Positions 26,851 through 34,827 of a stretch of 64,000 bases of DNA are shown here, piece after piece. The stretch is from Bacteroidota bacterium (GTDB taxonomy: Bacteria > Bacteroidota > Bacteroidia > Bacteroidales > Prolixibacteraceae). The notes under the pieces are model-generated. The model saw nothing but the letters and a program-made list of their open reading frames with translations. It was not told where the DNA came from and searched no databases. The translations under genes were made by a program, and so were the position numbers. The stretch lies in NCBI GenBank assembly GCA_030698405.1, contig JAUYMU010000060.1, forward strand, positions 1 through 64,000, given 5' to 3'. How positions within the stretch are numbered: position 1 is the stretch's first letter; each line of letters begins with the position of its first letter.

Positions 26851-29010
26851 ATGAAAAAATTAAAGATAACCTTTAAAACTTTTGTGCCAGCAATTCTTTT
26901 GGCAATCATCACGTTAATAAGTGCTTGTACCACAAAGCAGGAAGCCTCGGCCTATCTGTTCGTTTATTTTACAGGAAATGGCCCGGGCGAAGAAGCCATT
27001 CGTTATGCAGTAAGTGAAGACGGATTTCATTACAGGGCGCTCAACAACAACGAACCGGTGCTTGATTCAAAAAAGATCAGTACCTCGGGTGGTGTCCGCG
27101 ATCCACACATTTTACGCGGCGCCGATGGCAAAACCTTTTACATGGTCGTAACCGATTTATATGTTCCTGAAATGGGATGGAAAAACTATGCGATGGTTTT
27201 ATTGAAATCCACTGATCTGATCAATTGGGAATCGTCTTTGATCAATATTCCGGAAACTTTTCCTGATGAATTTGGAGATGTCTGGCGTGTTTGGGCTCCT
27301 CAAACCATATACGATGATGCGACTGGCAAATACATGGTTTACTTTTCGATGAAGCAGGGCGAAGATCCGGACAAGATTTATTATGCCTACGCGAATGCCG
27401 ATTTTACAGGGCTGGAAGCTGCGCCAAAACAGTTATATTTTCCTCCTGAAGAAAGCAATACCCGCGCCTGCATTGATGGTGACATCATTTTTTCAAATGG
27501 TAAATATCATTTATTTCACAAAGCCGAAGATGGCGATCCGGGAATCAAACTGGCCATTTCAGACCGCCTGACTGAAGGCTACAAATTGGTTAGCGACAAT
27601 CGGGTGGACAAGGAAACCAACCCGGTTGAAGGAAGCGGAATCTTCAAGCTAAACAATTCGAACGACTGGATTCTGATGTACGATGTTTATACCAGTGGCC
27701 GATATCAGTTTACAAAAAGCAGCGATCTGCTGAATTTCACGGTGATCGATCAGGAAATTTCGATGAACTTTCACCCAAGGCATGGAACCGTATTGCCAAT
27801 TACTGCGGAAGAATTGAAAAGCTTGCTTTCTGAATGGAGTAGTTTTGATGATTTACTGGCAGATGCAACTTCTGCTTCCCTGAAAAAACAAAACGTCTAT
27901 TTCAAGAATCAGGAAAAATCTATTTACCTGCCGGTGAAACACGATACCGACCTAAGCCATTTTGATCCGGAATTCAAAAGTTTCTCCGGAATCAGTTTCA
28001 TTCCTGAAGGGCCACAGGATTTCTCGAAAGGTCCGGTAAACTATACTTTTACCATCGAAGATAAAGGAAGCCAGACTTACCGGGTTTCGGTTTCAGAAGA
28101 CAACAACCCGGTTTTGGAAGGTTTTTATGCCGATCCCGACATCCTGTATGCCGAAAAAACCGGGAAATATTACCTCTACCCTACCAGCGACGGTTTTAAC
28201 AACTGGTCGGGAACTTATTTCAAGGTTTTTTCTTCGGACAATCTGGTGGACTGGAACGATGAAGGCGTGATGCTCGACCTTAAAAAAGATGTCAGCTGGG
28301 CCGACCGGAATGCCTGGGCACCTTGTATTGTTGAGAAGAAAATAAACGGGGAATTCAAGTATTTCTACTATTTCACTGCGGCGCAGAAAATTGGGGTTGC
28401 CGTGGCCGACAATCCAACCGGACCGTTTGTTGACAGCGGCAAAGCTTTGATTGATTTTAAAACCCTGAACGTTAATCGCGGGCAGGAAATTGATCCCGAT
28501 GTGTTTACCGACCCGGTTTCGGGCAAAAGTTACCTTTACTGGGGAAACGGCTACATGGCTGCCGCAGAACTTAACAGCGACATGATCACAATCAATTTCA
28601 GTACAATTAAACAGATGAACATAGACGATACTTTCCGCGAGGGAGCTTACGTGATTTACCGGAACGGGACTTATTATTTTATGTGGTCGGAAGACGATAC
28701 CCGCAGTCCAAATTACAAAGTTCGTTATGCCACCGCCAAATCGCCGCTTGGAAAACTTGAATTTCCGGAGCAGAATATTGTCATTCAGCAAAATCCGGAG
28801 CAGGAAATTTACGCCACCGGACACAATTCCGTGATCCAGGTTCCGGGGAAAGACGAATGGTATTTGGTTTATCATCGTTTCACCCGTCCAAAAGGCATTG
28901 GGATGGGACGTTCAGGCGGCTTTCACCGCGAAGTTTGCATCGACAAAATGGAGTTCAATGCCGATGGATCGATTAAACAAGTGATACCAACACTTCAGGG
29001 AATAAAGTAA
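26851..29010 (+). CDS. Two-module GH43 lipoprotein (arabinan/arabinoside hydrolase)
   Basis: The protein has 719 residues and a lipobox-like ITLISACTT at the end of the signal segment. Residues about 30-310 form a first five-bladed GH43-like module (GGVRDPHILRG; TRACIDGDIIF, where the usual acid glutamate is not evident). Residues about 420-719 form a second GH43 module with the full catalytic triad: base D428 in YADPDIL, pKa-modulating D548 in IDPDVF and acid E597 in FREGAYVIY. The second module is therefore probably the active one. The substrate is likely an arabinofuranosyl polymer, judged from the GH51 partner. Confidence 0.88.
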   Translation: MKKLKITFKTFVPAILLAIITLISACTTKQEASAYLFVYFTGNGPGEEAIRYAVSEDGFHYRALNNNEPVLDSKKISTSGGVRDPHILRGADGKTFYMVVTDLYVPEMGWKNYAMVLLKSTDLINWESSLINIPETFPDEFGDVWRVWAPQTIYDDATGKYMVYFSMKQGEDPDKIYYAYANADFTGLEAAPKQLYFPPEESNTRACIDGDIIFSNGKYHLFHKAEDGDPGIKLAISDRLTEGYKLVSDNRVDKETNPVEGSGIFKLNNSNDWILMYDVYTSGRYQFTKSSDLLNFTVIDQEISMNFHPRHGTVLPITAEELKSLLSEWSSFDDLLADATSASLKKQNVYFKNQEKSIYLPVKHDTDLSHFDPEFKSFSGISFIPEGPQDFSKGPVNYTFTIEDKGSQTYRVSVSEDNNPVLEGFYADPDILYAEKTGKYYLYPTSDGFNNWSGTYFKVFSSDNLVDWNDEGVMLDLKKDVSWADRNAWAPCIVEKKINGEFKYFYYFTAAQKIGVAVADNPTGPFVDSGKALIDFKTLNVNRGQEIDPDVFTDPVSGKSYLYWGNGYMAAAELNSDMITINFSTIKQMNIDDTFREGAYVIYRNGTYYFMWSEDDTRSPNYKVRYATAKSPLGKLEFPEQNIVIQQNPEQEIYATGHNSVIQVPGKDEWYLVYHRFTRPKGIGMGRSGGFHREVCIDKMEFNADGSIKQVIPTLQGIK

Positions 29011-29055
29011 AATCGAAGGAATAGCTTATCTTCGGAAAAAATTCAGATTTCACCG

Positions 29056-30309
29056 ATGAGCGAAAAAAAGAGCAGAAAAACCTGGCAGCATCCATGGTCG
29101 TACCGCGAAGGAACCATTGTTACGGTGGCAATCATCGTACTCGGATTTGCCCTGCAAATTGCCAGTGGTGGCACTTCATTTCGGTTGGCCGGATTTCCGT
29201 GGAACCTTGTTTCAGGAGTCATTTTTCTGGGCTTTCTTGTATTGCTGTTTTGGTTTCTGAAAAAACATGCTGTAATAAAATGGTTGGGAGGCGTAAAAGC
29301 TGCATTACCCGCCATTTTTGGGTTTACGTTTTTGGTACTTCTGATGGGTTTTGTGAAACAGGATGTGCAATCGAAAAATATGCTGGTTGAGCTGCTGGGC
29401 ATGAATCATCTGGTAAAAACCTGGCCTTTTATCCTGATCAACTTTTATTTGCTTATCCTCCTTGGGCTGGTTACACTGAAACGGCTGACACCATTCAATC
29501 TTAAAAATTTCGGATTTTTCCTGAACCATTTTGGTTTGTTTCTAGTGTTGCTTTCGACGGCACTTGGCAGCAGCGATGTAAAAACCCTGAACATGGATTG
29601 CTACGAAGATCAGACAGAATGGCGGGGCCGCGACTTAAACGGAACCATGGTTGAACTGCCGATTGCCATAAAGCTGTTGGATTTTAACATCGAGGAGTTT
29701 CGCCCGAAGCTGACCATTATCGACAATAAAACCGGAAAAATACTGATTGAGAAAAACCGCCAAAAGTTTGAACTACTCGACCGCGATGCGTTTGATCTCT
29801 TTCAGTATCATCTGGAAGTGGATACTTTTTATGCCTCTTCGGGTCGGGTGGGAGAAAATTATTACCCTGTGAACGAACCGGGTTCGTCGCCATCGGCCAG
29901 AATAAAAGTCACAAATTTGATGGATCAGTCGGTTGCACACGGTTGGGTTTGCAGCGGAAGTTATGCGATGCAGCCCGCAGCGCTGAAGCTCAATGAAAAC
30001 CATTCGCTGATTATGCTTCCAGCCGAACCTAAAAAATTCAGTTCCGAAGTTTCCATCCTGACCAAAGACGGCAAAAGCCAGACTGCGTTGATTGAGGTTA
30101 ACAAGCCATTCAGGATAAACGGTTGGACAATTTACCAGCTCGGCTACAATACAGAAATGGGACGATGGTCGGATTTAAGTATGCTTCAGCTGGTGCGCGA
30201 TCCCTGGCTACCTGCTGTTTATACCGGTATTTTCCTGATGCTGGCCGGAGCTATTTTTCTATTTATTTTCGGTAAACCAAAAAGTGGAGGAACTGAACAT
30301 GTGGCTTAA
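29056..30309 (+). CDS. Cytochrome c biogenesis protein, ResB-like
   Basis: This inner-membrane protein has 417 residues. Four hydrophobic helices lie in the first 170 residues (TVAIIVLGFALQIASG, VIFLGFLVLLFWFL, FGFTFLVLLMGF, NHFGLFLVLLSTALG). A periplasmic ResB-type region follows, then a last helix near 390-407 (AVYTGIFLMLAGAIFLFIFG). ResB works with CcsA in System II cytochrome c maturation, moving haem across the membrane and attaching it to apocytochromes. The downstream CcsA gene overlaps it by 11 bp, showing they form the two halves of the synthase. Confidence 0.85.
   Translation: MSEKKSRKTWQHPWSYREGTIVTVAIIVLGFALQIASGGTSFRLAGFPWNLVSGVIFLGFLVLLFWFLKKHAVIKWLGGVKAALPAIFGFTFLVLLMGFVKQDVQSKNMLVELLGMNHLVKTWPFILINFYLLILLGLVTLKRLTPFNLKNFGFFLNHFGLFLVLLSTALGSSDVKTLNMDCYEDQTEWRGRDLNGTMVELPIAIKLLDFNIEEFRPKLTIIDNKTGKILIEKNRQKFELLDRDAFDLFQYHLEVDTFYASSGRVGENYYPVNEPGSSPSARIKVTNLMDQSVAHGWVCSGSYAMQPAALKLNENHSLIMLPAEPKKFSSEVSILTKDGKSQTALIEVNKPFRINGWTIYQLGYNTEMGRWSDLSMLQLVRDPWLPAVYTGIFLMLAGAIFLFIFGKPKSGGTEHVA
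30286..30290 (+). promoter_or_regulatory. Shine-Dalgarno site deciding the ccsA start
   Basis: GGAGG lies 8 nt before ATG 30299, inside the end of resB. It favours this ATG over a GTG at 30284. Confidence 0.6.
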
Positions 30310-31093
30310 TTTTCCGGTTTTCGCATCAGTTGCCATCTTGCTTTGGATGGCGGCCACTGGCCTGTTCCTGTTTTCGGCGTCAAAAATACTCAACCGCTTG
30401 GCCGCAGGACTCAGCCTTTCAGGAACTGTCGTTTTGCTTGTTTTTGTGATCATGCTTTGGTGGACGATCGATCGCCCGCCCATGAGAACATTGGGCGAAA
30501 CGCGGCTTTGGTACGCCATATTTTTATCCGGAATTGGTCTGGCATCCTATTTTCGCTGGAAATACAAATGGTTGGTTTGCTACAGCCTCACTTTGGCCAT
30601 GATGTTTCTGTCGGTCAATCTGAATCATCCGGAAGCTTATGACAAAACCCTGATGCCCGCGCTGCAAAGTCCGTGGTTTGTACCACACGTGATTGTGTAT
30701 ATTTTTGCGTATGCACTGTTGGGAGCTTCCTCATTGGTTGCCATCAGGAATATTTTTGTGAAGTCTTCAGGAAAAACCACCAGTGAACCCATCCACATGG
30801 CCGATAACCTTGTTTACCTTGGATTTTCATTTCTGACATTGGGTTTGCTTTTCGGCGCACTTTGGGCGAAAGAAGCCTGGGGACATTACTGGACCTGGGA
30901 CCCAAAAGAAACCTGGGCATTCATCACATGGATGTTTTACCTGATTTACATTCATTACCGGTTTAGAAACCCCTTGGCACACAACAAAGCCATGATGATA
31001 CTTGCTGCTGCATTTGTAATACTGCTGATTTGCTGGTATGGGGTGAATTACCTGCCAAGCGCCCAGAACAGCGTGCATGTTTATACGGAGTAG
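30299..31093 (+). CDS. ccsA: Cytochrome c biogenesis protein CcsA
   Basis: The protein has 264 residues and about eight membrane helices. The diagnostic tryptophan-rich haem-handling WWD motif is GHYWTWDPKETWAFITWM, with flanking histidines (HVIVYIFAYALLG, IYIHYRF) as axial ligands. It presents haem to apocytochrome c on the periplasmic side together with ResB, whose gene it overlaps. In many relatives the two are fused and linked to nrfHA. Here they are separate genes with no cytochrome gene nearby. Confidence 0.92.
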   Translation: MWLNFPVFASVAILLWMAATGLFLFSASKILNRLAAGLSLSGTVVLLVFVIMLWWTIDRPPMRTLGETRLWYAIFLSGIGLASYFRWKYKWLVCYSLTLAMMFLSVNLNHPEAYDKTLMPALQSPWFVPHVIVYIFAYALLGASSLVAIRNIFVKSSGKTTSEPIHMADNLVYLGFSFLTLGLLFGALWAKEAWGHYWTWDPKETWAFITWMFYLIYIHYRFRNPLAHNKAMMILAAAFVILLICWYGVNYLPSAQNSVHVYTE

Positions 31094-31615
31094 CTAAACG
31101 ACCCTTATTTCAAGTCGTTTCCCAAGTCCTGTTTCAATAATCTTTCTCAACGTATCTAATTCAATATCCGACCGGTCATTTTCTATTTTTGAAATATATG
31201 TTCTGGAAGTGCCGCTTATAACTGCCAGTTCCTGTTGCGTCATTCCTGATTTGAGTCTTGCGTCACGAACCAATTTCCCTATTTTATTCATCATTTCAGA
31301 TTGTTCAGGCTGACTGAATTTCAACAGAACATCCGCTCCGATCTCAAAAGGAACTTTCAATTGATCTCCGTTTTTAAGACCAATGTATTGTTCTACATTG
31401 CTCCATGATAAAGTACCATTCTGTAATTCAGCTTTTTCAAATTCTTCCTTTCGAAACAAAATTGAAGCTGGTGAATTTTCATCTATCCCGATTTCATTCA
31501 ATAGCTTTTTAAAATTGATTGTTCTTGATTCGCCGTTGTTGAAAACAACAGAAACAGTTAGTTCTTTAAACCAGTTAATTTTAAGTATTCTGGGGATTCT
31601 AATGTTTCGCCTCAT
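31094..31615 (-). CDS. DUF2442 plus XRE helix-turn-helix regulator
   Basis: This 173-residue protein has an N-terminal DUF2442 domain (about 10-90, WFKELTVSVVFNNGESRTIN, FEKAELQNGTLSW) and a C-terminal XRE helix-turn-helix (about 112-170, MTQQELAVISGTSRTYISKI). ATG at 31615 is preferred because a longer frame runs into the upstream gene. It overlaps the DUF4160 gene by 4 bp (ATGA). The pair looks like a toxin-antitoxin-like or regulatory couple in which the HTH protein controls its own operon. A perfect palindrome lies just upstream of the operon. Confidence 0.82.
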   Translation of the reverse strand: MRRNIRIPRILKINWFKELTVSVVFNNGESRTINFKKLLNEIGIDENSPASILFRKEEFEKAELQNGTLSWSNVEQYIGLKNGDQLKVPFEIGADVLLKFSQPEQSEMMNKIGKLVRDARLKSGMTQQELAVISGTSRTYISKIENDRSDIELDTLRKIIETGLGKRLEIRVV

Positions 31616-31848
31616 CGTAAATTCGGGTTTAATTGAAAAAATACATCCAACGCCCAATCTGAATTTTCCGAAAGCCAATCAAAAACTTGTTTCAATTGCT
31701 TGCCAGGTAATTTTCCAGCATAAATCTCATTTGTTTCAATTACGATCAACACTTCATATTCATTGTAAACCGCATGAATATGAGGAGGACGATGATCTCC
31801 ATTGAAAACATTTATCTTGATTCCGTTGAAATGATCGATTGCGGGCAT
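31612..31848 (-). CDS. DUF4160 domain protein
   Basis: This 78-residue protein starts MPAIDHFNGIKINVF and contains the family signature NGDHRPPHIHAVYNEYEVLI with two conserved histidines. The start is ATG 31848, not the TTG at 31866, which lies in the palindrome. The biochemical function is unknown. The partner gene encodes DUF2442 with a helix-turn-helix, a widespread pairing resembling type II toxin-antitoxin organisation. Confidence 0.82.
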   Translation of the reverse strand: MPAIDHFNGIKINVFNGDHRPPHIHAVYNEYEVLIVIETNEIYAGKLPGKQLKQVFDWLSENSDWALDVFFQLNPNLR

Positions 31849-31864
31849 TGAAATGATGTTGTGC

Positions 31865-31888
31865 AAATGTATCTAATTAGATACATTT
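31865..31888. promoter_or_regulatory. 24-bp perfect palindrome, probable operator
   Basis: AAATGTATCTAA (31865-31876) is followed at once by its exact complement TTAGATACATTT (31877-31888), 17 bp upstream of the DUF4160 start. The position over the likely core promoter and the HTH domain in the operon make an autoregulatory operator the simplest reading. Confidence 0.75.
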
Positions 31889-31904
31889 AGCAAAATTTAT
31901 GAAT

Positions 31905-33158
31905 CTATTTTTTCAGTGATAAAAACCACTCAATAGTTGAAATTCCTACCGGAAAAGCGCCATCTTTATGGTTCACTCCTGGAATGGTTATCAGCTCAAT
32001 TTTTTCAGTTGGAGTCCCTGCAGTTTTCAAATCCTGAAACATTTTATTGGTCAAACTAACAGGAATTAATTCGTCCGCACTACCATGGTAGAGTCTTGTT
32101 GGGGTGGAAATTGCCCATGGTGCAACGCTATTGGCGATAAATGCACTTTTTAATCCTGCGAATTTAGTGTTGGTGTCAAATCCCGTACGGAATTCGGAAG
32201 TAAGCAGATTGGCCATATTCGTCGTTAAAGCTGCATTGATGGTTCCTCCAGTGTTCGTTCCGTTGAATAAAGTAGGAATTTTTGTTGCATAAGGTTCCTG
32301 AAATAAATCGCTCAACGGATTGGGAAACAGTTTGAGTGAAGAATAGGAATTCAGCAAATAACCTAAAAAGTATGGCATCGGGTATTCCGCGCTTTTGGCA
32401 ATAAAATCGTTCATAAAACCAATCGAATACGGTCCGGCAGCACACGAACTGGCAATCAGGTTAAACTCCTCTGAATGATTTTTTTCAATCGCTTTCTGAA
32501 GTTGCATGGTTGACCATCCGCCTTGCGAATAGCCAAAAATGTATAGGTCTTTGGTTGGTTTGGCCACGACTTTATCCTCGGAAGTCAATTCGTTTACCGC
32601 CCGCAGCATGTCGAGAATACTTTGTGTGGTCGATTCGGCATGAAGATAAGGATGTGCTAAATTCGCTGATTCGCCAAAACCGATATAATCAGGAACTACC
32701 ACAATAAATCCCATGGATGCCAGAGTTTGCAGCATGAGCCAATTGTCACTGCCGGAACTTTCGCTTGGCGCATCCTTATTTACCGTGTTGGTTCCATTCT
32801 GAAAACTCATTACAGGATAGTTACCGGCCGTTTTTGGCAAATACACCAGTCCTGACGCCCTTATACTTTTTCCTTGCAGTGAAGTTCGGTAGGTAACTTT
32901 ATGAACCAAAACATCATTCGTTGCCTTTGCCGAAAAAGCTGAAAGCATTTGAATTCCAGGAATTTCAGGAAACTGAACTTGTGCGAACAATAATTTTATA
33001 TTTATAGTCTGCGCGGTTACCTCTGATTTGTATTGGTTTGACACATAGTATTCATAATCCGGCGTTTCCGGTTCGTTGTTATCGTTACACGAATTCAGGA
33101 ACAAGCCTGCAAATAAGACAATCAGGAATAACCACTTTCTGCTATTTAAAATTTCCAT
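31905..33158 (-). CDS. Secreted alpha/beta-hydrolase lipoprotein (lipase/esterase type)
   Basis: The protein has 417 residues with a lipobox (LFLNSC, Cys at 24). The alpha/beta-hydrolase fold carries a nucleophile elbow GYSQGG (S211), an acid in HGSADELIP (D362) and a histidine in GVNHKDG (H397). GFIVVVPDYIGFGES is the preceding strand-loop. It resembles the secretory lipase (LIP) branch. It should hydrolyse esters at the cell envelope. FolK begins 11 bp upstream in the same direction, so it may be the last gene of the pterin operon, though its role is different. Confidence 0.85.
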   Translation of the reverse strand: MEILNSRKWLFLIVLFAGLFLNSCNDNNEPETPDYEYYVSNQYKSEVTAQTINIKLLFAQVQFPEIPGIQMLSAFSAKATNDVLVHKVTYRTSLQGKSIRASGLVYLPKTAGNYPVMSFQNGTNTVNKDAPSESSGSDNWLMLQTLASMGFIVVVPDYIGFGESANLAHPYLHAESTTQSILDMLRAVNELTSEDKVVAKPTKDLYIFGYSQGGWSTMQLQKAIEKNHSEEFNLIASSCAAGPYSIGFMNDFIAKSAEYPMPYFLGYLLNSYSSLKLFPNPLSDLFQEPYATKIPTLFNGTNTGGTINAALTTNMANLLTSEFRTGFDTNTKFAGLKSAFIANSVAPWAISTPTRLYHGSADELIPVSLTNKMFQDLKTAGTPTEKIELITIPGVNHKDGAFPVGISTIEWFLSLKK

Positions 33159-33169
33159 TTTCTTGATTT

Positions 33170-33556
33170 TTATAATTCAAAATTTTCAAATCCCAGTTCT
33201 GCTGCCGATTTCCGAAGAAATTCACGGGTGTAATAATCAGGGTCAACCACTTCGTTGTTCCAAATCAGGATGTCGAGGTCAATGTTTCGCGGTCCGAATT
33301 TTTTCTGTGTACGGTCCCTGCCCATAAGGTCTTCCAATTGCTTCAGGTAGGAAGACAATTCTTCAAGTTCCATTTCTGTTTGTATCCTGACGGCTCCATT
33401 CGTATAATCGGGCTGTTCCGCAATTCCGATCGGTTTGGTCTGTACCATTTGCGAAACCTGAACAATGTAAACATCGGCAGCCAAAAGTCTCAACATCTCC
33501 GCGATGTGATATCCGGCTTCGTTGTTTGAACCAATACCGATAATGCAATCATTCAT
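33170..33556 (-). CDS. folK: 6-hydroxymethyl-7,8-dihydropterin pyrophosphokinase (HPPK)
   Basis: The protein transfers pyrophosphate from ATP to hydroxymethyldihydropterin in folate synthesis. The signature FGPRNIDLDILIWNNEVVDP supplies the metal-binding aspartates. The N-terminal IGIGSN and the LEDLMGRDR helix are typical. At 128 residues it is shorter than the usual 155-170, missing part of the loop region and C-terminus, but the core is intact. The start overlaps the upstream pterin gene by 4 bp. Confidence 0.88.
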   Translation of the reverse strand: MNDCIIGIGSNNEAGYHIAEMLRLLAADVYIVQVSQMVQTKPIGIAEQPDYTNGAVRIQTEMELEELSSYLKQLEDLMGRDRTQKKFGPRNIDLDILIWNNEVVDPDYYTREFLRKSAAELGFENFEL

Positions 33557-33906
33557 CTTATTGCCTCCATTTCAAACGAAACCGACTCGGCAAACCGCAG
33601 GGCATGTGGCTTGTCAACTTCCACACGAGCACGGCTTACAAGCGGATCGGACATGATAAGATCCAGAATATTCTTTGTAAGTACCTCCAGCAGCTTGAAA
33701 CGGTTGTTCTGAACCAGATCAATAATTTGCTTGGTGATGGTTTTATAGTTGTAAATTCCAACAGGTTCATCTGCCAGCAATGCTTCCTCCGGAATGTCGG
33801 CCTCAATCTCGATGTTAATTACAACATCCTGCATATTGGCCAGTTCCTCCGGATTAAAACCGATATAAGTGCGCAGCAATAAATTCTTTACGCGAATGAG
33901 TGCCAT
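33553..33906 (-). CDS. FolX/FolB-type tunnelling-fold pterin enzyme
   Basis: This 117-residue T-fold protein has the substrate-anchoring E of the family near the C-terminus (ARVEVDKPHALRFAESV). The segment YNYKTITKQIIDLVQNNRF, followed by KLLEVLTKNILDLI, matches dihydroneopterin triphosphate epimerase (FolX) better than dihydroneopterin aldolase (FolB) as I recall them. It could thus make dihydromonapterin, or serve as the aldolase for the adjoining folK. A strong AGGAGG precedes its start. Confidence 0.82.
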   Translation of the reverse strand: MALIRVKNLLLRTYIGFNPEELANMQDVVINIEIEADIPEEALLADEPVGIYNYKTITKQIIDLVQNNRFKLLEVLTKNILDLIMSDPLVSRARVEVDKPHALRFAESVSFEMEAIR

Positions 33907-33910
33907 GTAA

Positions 33911-33916
33911 CCTCCT
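33911..33916 (-). promoter_or_regulatory. Canonical Shine-Dalgarno site of the FolX-like gene
   Basis: On the minus strand AGGAGG lies 4 nt before the ATG at 33906. Such a strong site is rare in Bacteroidota, which usually lack Shine-Dalgarno sequences. Confidence 0.6.
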
Positions 33917-33962
33917 ATTTGAATATCCGTTTACTTTCCTAATTGAAATATCTTTCTACAAT

Positions 33963-34013
33963 AGTGGTCATTCATTGTTTTTCTTACAACTTAATGACAA
34001 TCAAATGACCACT
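33963..34013. repeat. Inverted repeat with AATGACCACT arms
   Basis: AGTGGTCATT (33963-33972) pairs with AATGACCACT (34004-34013) across a 31-nt loop that also repeats TTAATGACAA. It lies between the SDR and FolX genes. It could be a regulatory hairpin or a degenerate intergenic repeat. Confidence 0.45.
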
Positions 34014-34069
34014 TAATGACAAATTCTATTTGGATTAGTCAACACATGAAAAACTTGTTTATTTAAACA

Positions 34070-34789
34070 CTACCCCAGATTTTCACCACCATCACAAAAC
34101 AAAAGCTGACCAGTTAAATAATCGTTGTTCAGAATATAATCCAGACTTTTCAAAATTGGCTCAAGACCTCCGGGACGTTTCATCGCAATGTTTTCGGCCA
34201 GTTTCCATAGGTAATCATCTCCTTTTTCTTCCGGCGGAAGTGTCAATCCCGGTGCAATCGCATTTACACGAATTTTTGGGCCCAATTCGAGCGCTGTCAT
34301 TTTTGTCAATTCCCACAATGCTTTTTTCGACAGCGAATAGGCCGCAAAGTTCGACTTGTTGTTAACAATCCGCGTATCTACAAAGTTGATGATGGTTCCT
34401 TCTTTTGCCAATTGTGCAAAATTACGGATCAGAATAAATGGCGCCCTGAAATTCACATTCATCTGACGGTCAAGAAATTCAGTAGTTGTGTCAGCAAAAT
34501 CGCCACGATCAAATACCGATGCATTGTTGATCAGCAAATCAACGCTGCCCATTTTTCGTATTACTTGCGGAATAAGGTTTTCCACTTCCGAAGTAACATT
34601 AAGGTCTGCGCTGAAAAGTTCAAACTTCTGATTGGGAAAAGATGACTTCAACTCATCCTGAAGGATTATCGCATCATCTGCTGATGTATTGTAATGAATT
34701 GCGATGTTCCATCCCTGCGCTGCAAGGTGAAGCGCAAGCCCCTTTCCTACCCTTTTGGCAGCTCCGGTAATCAATGCTGTTTTTGTCAT
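34070..34789 (-). CDS. SDR-family pteridine reductase, FolM/PTR1-like
   Basis: This 239-residue short-chain reductase has the variant cofactor motif TGAAKRVGKG (arginine in the loop, the TGxxxRxG form used by pteridine reductases), an NNAS motif and the catalytic Y-x3-K (YSLSKKAL). GLTLPPEEKGDD resembles the FolM substrate loop. Next to the FolX- and FolK-like genes it probably reduces dihydromonapterin or dihydrofolate with NADPH. It is the first gene of the likely pterin operon. I am fairly sure of the subfamily but not of the substrate. Confidence 0.82.
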   Translation of the reverse strand: MTKTALITGAAKRVGKGLALHLAAQGWNIAIHYNTSADDAIILQDELKSSFPNQKFELFSADLNVTSEVENLIPQVIRKMGSVDLLINNASVFDRGDFADTTTEFLDRQMNVNFRAPFILIRNFAQLAKEGTIINFVDTRIVNNKSNFAAYSLSKKALWELTKMTALELGPKIRVNAIAPGLTLPPEEKGDDYLWKLAENIAMKRPGGLEPILKSLDYILNNDYLTGQLLFCDGGENLG

Positions 34790-34827
34790 GCCCTTATAAA
34801 CACTCAGTAATTCCTGAAGTTCAATTT

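Noticed and set aside
28093-28875. 260-residue open frame on the minus strand opposite the GH43 gene
   Set aside because: It is antisense to well-conserved GH43 catalytic sequence, has no domain and shows atypical composition; it is a shadow frame.
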